This document shows positions 1 to 7,750 of a stretch of 64,000 nucleotides of DNA, piece after piece. The first letter of the stretch is position 1; every line of letters begins with the position of its first letter. The DNA is from FEN-1191 sp964528845 (GTDB taxonomy: Bacteria; Pseudomonadota; Gammaproteobacteria; Steroidobacterales; Steroidobacteraceae). A model generated the notes under the pieces. That model was not told the DNA's origin. It did no database searches and saw only the letters and a program-made list of their open reading frames with translations. The position numbers and the translations under genes are program-made. The stretch is taken from the NCBI GenBank assembly GCA_964528845.1, contig CAZGVE010000014.1:1-64000 (forward strand). Reading direction: 5' to 3'.

Positions 1-1
1 T

Positions 2-46
2 GAGTACGTCGGGGTGACGTCCCCGACCATCGTGTTCTTCACCTAG
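2..46 (+). CDS. 3' tail of an upstream gene (partial)
   Basis: An open frame entering from the left edge reads EYVGVTSPTIVFFT and stops at TAG, 20 bases before a strong hairpin. The alternating polar and hydrophobic residues would suit the last strand of a beta-barrel or a beta-rich exported protein, but 14 residues cannot identify it. The terminator-like hairpin just downstream is the main reason to believe the frame is real. Confidence 0.3.
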   Translation, partial: EYVGVTSPTIVFFT

Positions 47-66
47 GAAGGACTGCCCTTCGCCTG

Positions 67-99
67 CCGGCGGCCCCCATTCGAAGTGGGGGCTGCCGG
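67..99. terminator. GC-rich 13-bp hairpin, likely terminator of the upstream gene
   Basis: Bases 67-79 pair with 87-99 over 13 bp (one G-U) around a 7-base loop. No T run follows, so it may be an intrinsic terminator of poor type or an mRNA-stabilising 3' end. Confidence 0.5.
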
Positions 100-155
100 T
101 GGCTCGTGGGCCAACACCTCATCGCCGGAGTCAAACGAGCGTTTTAATCGTCCAT

Positions 156-191
156 GCGACCGATGCGGCCGTTGCGACCGATGCGGCCGCT
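156..191. repeat. Two tandem copies of an 18-base unit
   Basis: The unit beginning GCGACCGATGCGGCCG occurs at 156 and again at 174; the 16-base core is identical in both and only the base after it differs (T/C). It lies upstream of the receptor promoter region and could be a protein-binding repeat or simple slippage. Confidence 0.6.
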
Positions 192-197
192 GCGCAG

Positions 198-224
198 GCG
201 CTACGATTTCAGCCTTTGTAGCGC
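198..224. promoter_or_regulatory. Inverted repeat GCGCTAC-N13-GTAGCGC, candidate operator
   Basis: Perfect 7-base arms at 198-204 and 218-224 are separated by 13 bases. TTGACG (225-230) follows immediately, so a dimeric regulator bound here would touch the -35 region of the receptor gene. No regulator gene is in the neighbourhood. Confidence 0.4.
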
Positions 225-351
225 TTGACGCCCAACAGTTTTGCTGCCAACAATAATCACAGATCTAGAAATGCGTGTCTGGGGTCAAACACGCTGTCCT
301 GAGTGAGCAACAAGAATCGTCGGTCTTCAGACGAACTCAAGGGGGTCAATC

Positions 352-3300
352 ATGGTTCTCGGTGGAATCTCGAAACTGCAATCCGGTCTGCTGGCTGGCG
401 CCATCGCTGCCGCCTTGGCCTCGAGCGCCAGTTGGGCGCAGAGCGCGCCGACGTCGGCTACGGCGTCCTCCGGCACGGAAAGCGGAAACGAACTGGAAAC
501 GGTGGTGGTCACCTCGACCCGCCTCCAGAACGCTGGTTTCGACGCACCGACTCCGACCCAGGTGCTGAGCAACGCCGATCTCGAGAACGTAGCCCAGCCG
601 AACGTGTTTGATGCGGTCGTCCAGCTGCCGGCGCTGCAGGGCAGCACCGGAACGACCTACGAGACCGGCTCGACGAGCACCGGCCTGCAGGGTCTGTCCA
701 CGCTCTCGCTGCGTGGTTTCAGCCCGCTGCGGACGCTGACGCTGTTCGATGGGCAGCGCGTCGTCGGCTCCAACATCAATCAGACCGTCGACGTGAGCCT
801 GCTGCCGCAGATGCTGATCCAGCGCGTCGACGTCGTGACCGGTGGCGCGTCGGCCTCGTGGGGCTCGGACGCGGTGGCCGGTGTCGTGAATTTCATCACC
901 GACAAGAAGTTCAACGGCTTCAAGTCGGACTTCAACTATGGATTGAGCAACTACGGCGACAACAGCACGGCGACCGCCAAGGTCGCGGCGGGCATGCCCT
1001 TCGCGGACGGCAGAGGCCATTTCGAAGTCGCGGGCGAATATACGAGGGATTCCGGCGTCATCAACGAGGGCAATCCGGTCAGCCACATCGGCTGCGGGGC
1101 CCCCGGTGGACGCACCTGGGACACCTGCTCGAGCAGTCCGGAGTATTCCCAGAGTGCGGTACCCGCCGGATACCCGGATGTCGTCTGGGCGCCCGTAGTG
1201 GTAAGCGACAACAGTGCCCTCTACGGACTCGTGATCAACGGCCCTCTGGCCGGCACTGCCTTCTCGTCGACCGGGCAGCCGTATAAGTATACCTATGCCG
1301 GCGGGGGAGCCCCGACGGCGGCCACCCTGACCTCGAAGGCCATCGCGGCCGGTGCCGTGGCCGGGACCAATGGCGGGATCTGTGTCCAGACCGCCGGTTG
1401 CATCTCGACCTCGGCCCAGCCGGGAGACTTGAGCAACATCCTGCAGCCGAATACGCTGGTCAGTCCGATTACGCGTGATACCACCTACGCCAGGTTGTCC
1501 TTCGATATCACGCCGACCACGGAGGTCTACGCGAGCTTCAACTGGGGCCATGCGATCACGATCACGCAGCCGGCCGGCGCTGCGGGCATCGCGAACGTCG
1601 AGGTGCCCTGCAACTACGCGTTCCTGGATGCGGGTACGCAGGCGGCGTGCCAAGCGGGTTATGGGCCCGGCGGCGTAGCCGACAACCACAATGCCAGCTA
1701 CCCGCTGGGAGGAATGCCGGTCGGCATCGGCCTGACGACCGGCCAGTACCAGATCGTCAACATCGATCGCCAGCAGCGGCGTTTTGTGCTCGGCGGCGAC
1801 GGCTCGTTCGACCTGTTTGGCAGGAACTGGACCTGGGATACCTACGCGGAGTACGGCGGCAGCACGGCCACGATCAATATCTACAACATGCCGCTCAAGC
1901 CGAACATCACGGCCGCGGTGGACTCGACGATCCAGAATGGCAAGCCCCAGTGCGGTATCGTCGCGACGCAGAATGCGATCGGGCCCGCTGGCGCCAATGG
2001 CCAGGTCACCTCGGCGGCAGGCAGTCAGACTGTGGCCCTTCCCGGCTGCGTCCCGTACAACATCTTTGCGCTGCCCGGGCAGAATACCGCAGCCGCGCTG
2101 CAGTACATCATGCCGAACGTCGGACCCTGGGACTACACCAACCAGGTCCAGGAGGCCTTCGGCCTGAACTTCAACGTCAAGCCCGTGAAGCTCTGGGCCG
2201 GTGATCTCGCGACCGCGTTCGGCGTGGACTATCGGCTCGAGAACTATCACGCCTATGCCGATCCGTACGGTAACGGCAGCAACCTGCAGGCGGATGGCAA
2301 GACACCCATTTTCCCGACCTTGCCCACGGTTCCGTTTGACGCGCTGTATCCGTTCCCGAACGCGTTCACGCCCGCACAGATTTCGGTCGGCAGCACGGCG
2401 TGGAACGCCGGCAACTACCACAACGGCAACGGTCAATACACGGTGGAGGAGGCGTACCTCGAGACCGGTGTTCCGCTGTATAAGATCCCGGGCTGGGGCT
2501 CGCTGGATGCGGACGTGGCGGGCCGCTTCGAGCACTACAATACGGCCGGAGTCTTTTACACGTGGAAGCTGGGCGTGGTTTGGGACACGCCGCTGCCTGG
2601 AGTGCGGCTGCGCGCGCTGCAGTCCCAGGATCTGCGCGCGCCGAACCTGAGTGAGGCCTTCGCACCGACCTCGGCGGTGAATTCCTCGGCCACCAATCCG
2701 TTCACCAACGCGTTTTTCAACTACGGATCGGTCAGCACGGGTAATCCCGCGCTGCTGCCCGAGAGCTCGAAGACCGCGGAGGTCGGCATTGTATTCCAGC
2801 CGGATTACATCCGCGGCTTCCATGCCTCGGCCGACTACTACCGGATTGCCGTGAGCAACATCATCGGCAGCACGAACAGCTCCGCGGGCATCCTGAACAA
2901 CTGCGGCGCCGGAATCACCTCGTTCTGCTCGCAGACCTACATCACGACCGCGACCGGGCAGAACATCAATACCCAGGCCTGCATTACGAACCCGGCCTGT
3001 ACGATCTCGACGATCAACGTACCGCTGGGCAACCTCGCCTCGACGGTCACCAACGGTATCGATTTCGAGCTCTCGTACCAGTGGAACATGATGAAGTGGG
3101 GCGTGCCGGGCTCCTTCGGGGTCCACGCGCTGGCGACGCATTCCTATGGGTTCATCACCTGCCCGAACCAGCCCAACACGGTGTGCACCAACTACGCCGG
3201 GGCGCTCGGGTACTTCAGCACCAGCACGAGCTACAGCGCGGCCGGCGGCACCATTCCGACCTGGAAGCTCGATGTCACGGAACAGTACGCGAACAGCTGG

Positions 3301-3642
3301 GGCAACCTGTTCCTGAGCCAGCGCTGGTTCAATGCGGGTACGTTCAGCAACAACTTCTCGGTCTGCCAGATCGGAAGCTGCCCGGCGCAGAACGCGACCC
3401 AGTACAGCCAGTACCCGACGATCAACTACAACCATATGCCGGGGGCGATCTACTGGGACGCGGGCTTCACCCTGAACCTGTGGGGTTCGAAGGCCGAGGT
3501 CTACGGCAAGGTCAACAACATCGCGAACCTCTCGCCGCCTCCGTCCGGATCGTTCCCGGGCCTGCAGGCGGGCGGGGTCAACAACCAGATCTACGATGTC
3601 GTGGGGCGCATGTACTACGCCGGCGTCAGGATCCACCTCTAG
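352..3642 (+). CDS. TonB-dependent outer-membrane receptor
   Basis: This 1096-residue protein has a signal peptide (residues 1-30, ending SWAQ), a TonB-box-like ETVVVT near 49-54, a plug domain (about 60-190, with LTLFDGQRVV and GGASASWGSDAVAGVVNF), then a long barrel ending in ...GVRIHL. Family members import bulky substrates across the outer membrane using TonB energy; the ligand is unknown, but the glycosidase and sugar-oxidation genes nearby suggest a glycoside. The barrel contains about eight close cysteine pairs (for example CVQTAGC and CITNPAC), probably disulfide-pinned outer loops. The start at 352 follows a GGGGG ribosome site. It converges on the PQQ dehydrogenase gene across a shared terminator. 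Confidence 0.95.
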   Translation: MVLGGISKLQSGLLAGAIAAALASSASWAQSAPTSATASSGTESGNELETVVVTSTRLQNAGFDAPTPTQVLSNADLENVAQPNVFDAVVQLPALQGSTGTTYETGSTSTGLQGLSTLSLRGFSPLRTLTLFDGQRVVGSNINQTVDVSLLPQMLIQRVDVVTGGASASWGSDAVAGVVNFITDKKFNGFKSDFNYGLSNYGDNSTATAKVAAGMPFADGRGHFEVAGEYTRDSGVINEGNPVSHIGCGAPGGRTWDTCSSSPEYSQSAVPAGYPDVVWAPVVVSDNSALYGLVINGPLAGTAFSSTGQPYKYTYAGGGAPTAATLTSKAIAAGAVAGTNGGICVQTAGCISTSAQPGDLSNILQPNTLVSPITRDTTYARLSFDITPTTEVYASFNWGHAITITQPAGAAGIANVEVPCNYAFLDAGTQAACQAGYGPGGVADNHNASYPLGGMPVGIGLTTGQYQIVNIDRQQRRFVLGGDGSFDLFGRNWTWDTYAEYGGSTATINIYNMPLKPNITAAVDSTIQNGKPQCGIVATQNAIGPAGANGQVTSAAGSQTVALPGCVPYNIFALPGQNTAAALQYIMPNVGPWDYTNQVQEAFGLNFNVKPVKLWAGDLATAFGVDYRLENYHAYADPYGNGSNLQADGKTPIFPTLPTVPFDALYPFPNAFTPAQISVGSTAWNAGNYHNGNGQYTVEEAYLETGVPLYKIPGWGSLDADVAGRFEHYNTAGVFYTWKLGVVWDTPLPGVRLRALQSQDLRAPNLSEAFAPTSAVNSSATNPFTNAFFNYGSVSTGNPALLPESSKTAEVGIVFQPDYIRGFHASADYYRIAVSNIIGSTNSSAGILNNCGAGITSFCSQTYITTATGQNINTQACITNPACTISTINVPLGNLASTVTNGIDFELSYQWNMMKWGVPGSFGVHALATHSYGFITCPNQPNTVCTNYAGALGYFSTSTSYSAAGGTIPTWKLDVTEQYANSWGNLFLSQRWFNAGTFSNNFSVCQIGSCPAQNATQYSQYPTINYNHMPGAIYWDAGFTLNLWGSKAEVYGKVNNIANLSPPPSGSFPGLQAGGVNNQIYDVVGRMYYAGVRIHL

Positions 3643-3678
3643 GTTCCTGCCGTCACCGCCCCCCCGGTACGGCAGCAC

Positions 3679-3706
3679 AGGGCCCGCCCCGCAAGGGGCG
3701 GGCCCT
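3679..3706. terminator. Perfect 12-bp GC hairpin between convergent genes
   Basis: Arms 3679-3690 and 3695-3706 pair perfectly around a GCAA tetraloop and are followed on the + strand by TTCTTCGTT. It lies between the stops of the receptor gene (+) and the PQQ dehydrogenase gene (-), so it probably serves both. Confidence 0.8.
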
Positions 3707-3726
3707 TCTTCGTTGCGGTCCGATAG

Positions 3727-5853
3727 CTAGTCGCGGTCCGGTAGTCCGAACACGTAGAGCTGCTGCCCGGTGGCCGGGCGGTGAACCTCGGTCAGCAGTT
3801 CCGAGGGCTTCTGCACCGGGCTGCCACCGCCCAGTCCGGTCGTGACCGCGATGTACTGCCTGCCATCGAGACTGAACGAGACCGGGTGGCCCTGAACGCC
3901 ATTGCCGAGCCGGGTCTGCCACAGGATCTTGCCGGTCGTGACCTCGACCGCCTTGAAATGACGATCGAAGTCGCCGACGAAGGCTACGCCGCCCCCGGTC
4001 GAGAGCACCGCCGTCAGGAACGGCGAGCGCTGCTGCAACGACCACATCTCCTTCATGTCGCTGGTGCGGTATGCGACCAGCTTGCCCATGTTCTGGTGGG
4101 TGCCAGGCATGAAGTAGAACTGCTGTGAGGCCGCGGTTCCGCCGCCACCGAGTTTCATGTCGACATCATGACCCTGCATCAGCACGCAGCTCTGGCTCTC
4201 CGGGATGATCAGCAGGTCGGTCGGCTGGTTGTAGCTGGTCGCGTGCCAGTCGTGGCCGCCTTCGGGACCGGGGCACGAGGCGATCCAGTCCCCGGTCTTC
4301 TGGTCCAGGATGTCCTGGCGGTAGGTCACGGCCCCGGTCTGCGGGTCGAGATTGGAGAACACGTTCTGGAACAGCGTCTGCTTCGCATCCAGGAACTTGC
4401 CCGTCACGCGATCGAGCTTCCACAGGATGCCGGGCTTGCCGATCGTCATCACGGTCTTCTGGCTGCCGTGATCGATCAGTACCCGCTCGAACACTTCGTC
4501 CAGGTCGAGGGATTCCCCGGGCGCGTGCTGGAAATACCACTTGAGCTTGCCGGTGTCGGGATCCAGCGCGAGCGTAGAGCTCGAATAAAGCGTCGCCGCG
4601 TTGCCAGACTTGCGGCTGGCTCGCATCCACGGCTTGGTCTGAGCGACGCCCCAGTACGTGGTGTTCAGTTCCGGATCGTAGGTGCCGGCGATCCAGGTGT
4701 CGCCACCGCCGCGCAGCAGGTTGGGCAGGCCGTTCCAGGTGTCGCCGCCGGGCTCGCTCTCGAGCGCGGTGGTATGAAAGGTCCAGTCGCGCACTCCGGT
4801 CGTCGCATCGAAGGCGCTGATGAAGCAGTTGGTCTCAGAGTAGTTGTCGCAGCCCATCAGCCCCACGAGCACCTTGCCGTGGATCACCATCAGGCCACCG
4901 GTCTCGCCCTTGGGTGGTCCGTCGATGACGGCCTCCCAGACGATCTTGCCGGTGCGCGCATCGAGGGCGTGCAGCTTCGCATCGTAAGTCGCAACGTACA
5001 CCTTGTCCTGGTAGAGCCCGATGCTGCGCGTGCCGCCATAGGCCACGGTCGACGCCGGTCCGATCCGGTTTTCCCACAGCAGCTCGCCGGTCCGGGCATC
5101 GAGCGCCTGGACCGTGTTCTGGGTGTTGGACAGAAAGATGACCCCGTCGTGCACGATCGGAGTCACCTCCGATGCGCCGCCTTCGTTCATCGCCCAGGCC
5201 CACTTGAGCTGCAGCGTACCGACGTTGCGGGTATTGATCTGCTTAAGTGGACTGTAGCTCCAGCCCTGGTACGTGCGGCGATACATCAGCCACTCGCCGT
5301 CGGCGGGATGCGTCAGCATCGCGTCGGTGACGGGCACGTAGTGCTGCAGGGAACCGGCGACGGTCAGGCCCCAGTGCTCCGCCGGCGGCGGGGCGGGGCG
5401 CTGACGCGAGGGCGTGGCCGTCAGCAGGCCCTCAGGCGCCTGACCATTGGCGATCGCCGCGACGGTGACTCCGGCGCCGCTCACCAGAGGCTCCGCGCCG
5501 GCTTTTGCGCCGTTGGCCTGGAGCAGGTAGGCGGTGATGCCGGCATACGTGGACGCACCGAGGGCGCCCGGATTGCCCGCCGGCATCGACTTGGAAATGT
5601 ACTCGTACAGCTGCTGGGTGGTCTTCGGACCCCAGGAGCCCATGAATGGGCTGCCGGTCAGCGCCGGCCCGGCCCCACCCGCCAGCGTAGCCCCGTGGCA
5701 GGCGGCGCAATTGATCGCGTAGTCATTCTGGCCCGCCTGGGCCTGGGAAAGGGTGTAGGCGCCGGGCACGGAATCCGCCGCGACCGCGCACGTTGCGCCG
5801 GCCAGGCCAGCGGCTACCGCGGCGGCGATCAGGAAGGGAGCGGACGCAGACAT
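3727..5853 (-). CDS. Periplasmic PQQ-dependent dehydrogenase with N-terminal cytochrome c
   Basis: The 708-residue product has a signal peptide (1-26), a cytochrome c domain with CAACH at 49-53 and a likely Met ligand in SMPAGNPG near 90, then a PQQ beta-propeller (about 165-700) with repeated LLWENRIG / KIVWEAVI blade motifs, a close Cys pair (GCDNYSETNC) and the quinoprotein signature GTYDPELNTTYWG. Such enzymes oxidise alcohols or sugars in the periplasm and pass electrons to haem. The haem domain comes first, as in polyvinyl-alcohol dehydrogenase, rather than at the C-terminus as in quinohaemoprotein ethanol dehydrogenases. The residue pattern after YFQHAPGE differs from the usual WDYD motif, so the substrate is open. 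It lies 42 bases downstream of the CHRD gene. Confidence 0.9.
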   Translation of the reverse strand: MSASAPFLIAAAVAAGLAGATCAVAADSVPGAYTLSQAQAGQNDYAINCAACHGATLAGGAGPALTGSPFMGSWGPKTTQQLYEYISKSMPAGNPGALGASTYAGITAYLLQANGAKAGAEPLVSGAGVTVAAIANGQAPEGLLTATPSRQRPAPPPAEHWGLTVAGSLQHYVPVTDAMLTHPADGEWLMYRRTYQGWSYSPLKQINTRNVGTLQLKWAWAMNEGGASEVTPIVHDGVIFLSNTQNTVQALDARTGELLWENRIGPASTVAYGGTRSIGLYQDKVYVATYDAKLHALDARTGKIVWEAVIDGPPKGETGGLMVIHGKVLVGLMGCDNYSETNCFISAFDATTGVRDWTFHTTALESEPGGDTWNGLPNLLRGGGDTWIAGTYDPELNTTYWGVAQTKPWMRASRKSGNAATLYSSSTLALDPDTGKLKWYFQHAPGESLDLDEVFERVLIDHGSQKTVMTIGKPGILWKLDRVTGKFLDAKQTLFQNVFSNLDPQTGAVTYRQDILDQKTGDWIASCPGPEGGHDWHATSYNQPTDLLIIPESQSCVLMQGHDVDMKLGGGGTAASQQFYFMPGTHQNMGKLVAYRTSDMKEMWSLQQRSPFLTAVLSTGGGVAFVGDFDRHFKAVEVTTGKILWQTRLGNGVQGHPVSFSLDGRQYIAVTTGLGGGSPVQKPSELLTEVHRPATGQQLYVFGLPDRD

Positions 5854-5895
5854 GCGGGGGATCCTCTCTGGAGGGGAATGGTCTTCAGGCGGGCC

Positions 5896-6351
5896 TTAAG
5901 GCTGATGCGGGGCTTCGAGCCAGCCCCACAGGGTTCCGTCCGGTGCCTTGACGCTTTCGATCTGGACGTAGAGCGAATTGCGGCGCAGTGCAGTGACCTG
6001 CTCCGGGCTCAAGCTCAGCTTGCCGGAAATCGCACCAGCGACCTCGTGCGGGACTGTGAGATCACCGATCACGGGTCCTGGCACACCCATCGCGAGGCCC
6101 ATCCGCACATGAGCGGTAGTGGCCTGCGAGGACAGGTCGGTGAAATTGCCGGTCACGGTGAGGGTGTCACCGTCCAGCGATGCCGACACGGTGCCAGTCC
6201 CGACCACGTTGCCCCGGGTGGCGGGTGTCGACGGGCACGGGTCCAGTTGACCCTGAAAGCTCGGTGCGGCGGCCCAGGTCGGCGCCAGTCCCAGTACCAG
6301 CATGGCCCCGACGGCTACGATTGCGCGAAGATTCCTGCGCTCGCGTGACAT
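5896..6351 (-). CDS. Exported CHRD-domain protein
   Basis: The 151-residue protein has a signal peptide (MSRERRNLRAIVAVGAMLVL..., cleaved near TWAA) and one CHRD domain (about 30-150) recognisable from GTGTVSASLDGDTLTVTG, the SPEQVTALRRNSLYVQIES stretch and the closing WGWLEAPH. CHRD domains occur in chordin and in many bacterial exported proteins, often of redox or metal loci; no enzymatic role is established. An ATG 34 codons further upstream would add an implausible leader, so 6351 is chosen. It is probably co-transcribed with the PQQ dehydrogenase just downstream. Confidence 0.8.
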   Translation of the reverse strand: MSRERRNLRAIVAVGAMLVLGLAPTWAAAPSFQGQLDPCPSTPATRGNVVGTGTVSASLDGDTLTVTGNFTDLSSQATTAHVRMGLAMGVPGPVIGDLTVPHEVAGAISGKLSLSPEQVTALRRNSLYVQIESVKAPDGTLWGWLEAPHQP

Positions 6352-6471
6352 GGCTTCTACTACCCCCGCTGCTTTGTCGTCACAGCATGGCCGCCAGCAT
6401 AGCAGGCCGGTCAGTGGCTTATCGAGCGGTCCGCGGGTAGCATTGGCCAACAAGAATCGGGGGACTCATTC

Positions 6472-7725
6472 ATGCGTCATGTATTCCTCGCTGCCGCCCT
6501 GGCGGTGGTGGCACCTCTGGCCGCCCAGGCGGCCGCAATCACGGTCTTTTCGCCAGGTGTCACGACCGCGGGCCTGCGCAAGCTCGCCAATGCGTGGACG
6601 ATCGAGACCGGCAACCGGGTCGACATCATCGGCGGAACGATCGGTGCGGTGAAGGATGACGTGACCACTGGCATGCCAGGGGACATCGTGATGCTGCCCA
6701 ACGCCGACCTGAAGGATGTCGCAGCCAAGCTCAAGCCCGGTTCGACGGTACCGGTCGGGCGCATCCTGTTCGGGCTGATCGTGAAGAGCGGCGCGCCGCA
6801 CCCCGATATCTCGAGCCCTTCTAAGTTCGCGGCGGCACTGAAGGCCGCCAGCGGAGTGGGCTTCAATGATCCGGCGACCAAGAGCCTTGGCGGACAGATG
6901 GTGTTCGATCTGCTGCAGCGACCGCAGTTCAAGGGCGTCAATGGCGTGCCGCTGAAGCAGGGTGCGGCGGGCGGCGTCGCCGACGGCACGGTTCCAATGG
7001 CCGGCGGTACGCGCAGCGAGCAGCTCGGAAACCCCAGCATCGAGCTGGTCGGGCTGTTCCCGGACGCCCTCAAGATGCGCATCGACATGGCTGCCGCGAC
7101 GCTGGCAGACGCCAGGGAGCCGGCGCTGGCGGATGCGTTCCTGCATTACATCGCGCGGGCCGAGGCGGCGCAGGCCTGGAACGATTGCGGTGTCGTCGCA
7201 CCGACGCTGAAAGGACAGCCCGCGATGGGGCAGTGCTACACGCCCCTGCCGACGATGGCTCTCCCGCCGACCGCCGATGAGGTCCGGGCGCCTCGTCCGG
7301 CCCGCGCGCGTGGCATTCCGACGGCGCTCGCAATCGAGGGTGCGCAGACCGCGATCGCAACCTGCCTGCTGACGAACTACAAGGTCACTGCGCTGGTCGT
7401 GGACGCAGCCGGCGTACCGATCACGATGATCTCCGGGGATGGCGCCGCCGCCGTCACGCAGCGCATCGCGATGGGCAAGGCCCAGACCGTGATCAAGTAC
7501 AAGACGACCAGCGGAGCCGCTGCCGCCCGGGCGGCGAGCGATCCGGCCTTCATGGCGCAGCTGGCCGCCGATCCGCAGGTGGGTCCGCCGCGCCAGGGCG
7601 CCGTTCCGATCATCGTCGGCGGAGAGATGATCGGTGCGTTTGCGGTATCGGGCGCCCCGGGCGGCGACCGGGACGAACCGTGCGCGATCGCGGGGCTTGC
7701 CAGGATTCAGAATCGATTGCAGTAG
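6472..7725 (+). CDS. Fusion of ModA-like substrate-binding protein and HbpS/GlcG (DUF336) domain
   Basis: The 417-residue protein has a Sec signal (1-21), a ModA-type periplasmic binding domain (about 22-255, opening ITVFSPGVTTAGLRKLANAW) and, after a Pro-rich joint, a complete HbpS/GlcG-type domain (about 268-417, with GDGAAAVTQRIAMGKAQT and the closing IGAFAVSGAPGGD). ModA-type domains bind oxyanions or small organic acids; HbpS-type proteins bind haem or act as sensors, and some partner oxidases. The two are normally separate proteins. The C-terminal half closely resembles the free-standing protein at 11779-12357. No ABC permease or ATPase is nearby, so a transport role is doubtful. The gene is divergent from the CHRD gene. 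Confidence 0.85.
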   Translation: MRHVFLAAALAVVAPLAAQAAAITVFSPGVTTAGLRKLANAWTIETGNRVDIIGGTIGAVKDDVTTGMPGDIVMLPNADLKDVAAKLKPGSTVPVGRILFGLIVKSGAPHPDISSPSKFAAALKAASGVGFNDPATKSLGGQMVFDLLQRPQFKGVNGVPLKQGAAGGVADGTVPMAGGTRSEQLGNPSIELVGLFPDALKMRIDMAAATLADAREPALADAFLHYIARAEAAQAWNDCGVVAPTLKGQPAMGQCYTPLPTMALPPTADEVRAPRPARARGIPTALAIEGAQTAIATCLLTNYKVTALVVDAAGVPITMISGDGAAAVTQRIAMGKAQTVIKYKTTSGAAAARAASDPAFMAQLAADPQVGPPRQGAVPIIVGGEMIGAFAVSGAPGGDRDEPCAIAGLARIQNRLQ

Positions 7726-7750
7726 TGGCCTGGCTGGCGTGAGCCGCGCG

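Larger units (their letters stand above)
47..351. other. Intergenic region upstream of the TonB receptor gene
   Basis: This stretch of about 300 bases has no credible gene. It contains the hairpin at 67-99, two perfect 16-base copies of an 18-base unit (from 156 and from 174), and an inverted repeat at 198-224. The inverted repeat directly abuts TTGACG at 225-230, which could be a -35 element; an AACAAT lies 18 bases further on (249-254). A purine-rich GGGGG sits about 6 bases before the ATG of the receptor. Confidence 0.5.

Noticed and set aside
156..191. Short repeats as part of a CRISPR array
   Set aside because: Only two adjoining 18-base copies without spacers; no cas genes in the window.
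346..3678. 1110-residue open frame on the - strand opposite the TonB receptor
   Set aside because: It is an Arg-rich antisense shadow produced by high GC at third positions; the + strand frame has a signal peptide and clear family motifs.
4168..6348. 726-residue + strand frame over the PQQ dehydrogenase
   Set aside because: It has no recognisable domain and is antisense to a gene with a haem site and PQQ motifs.
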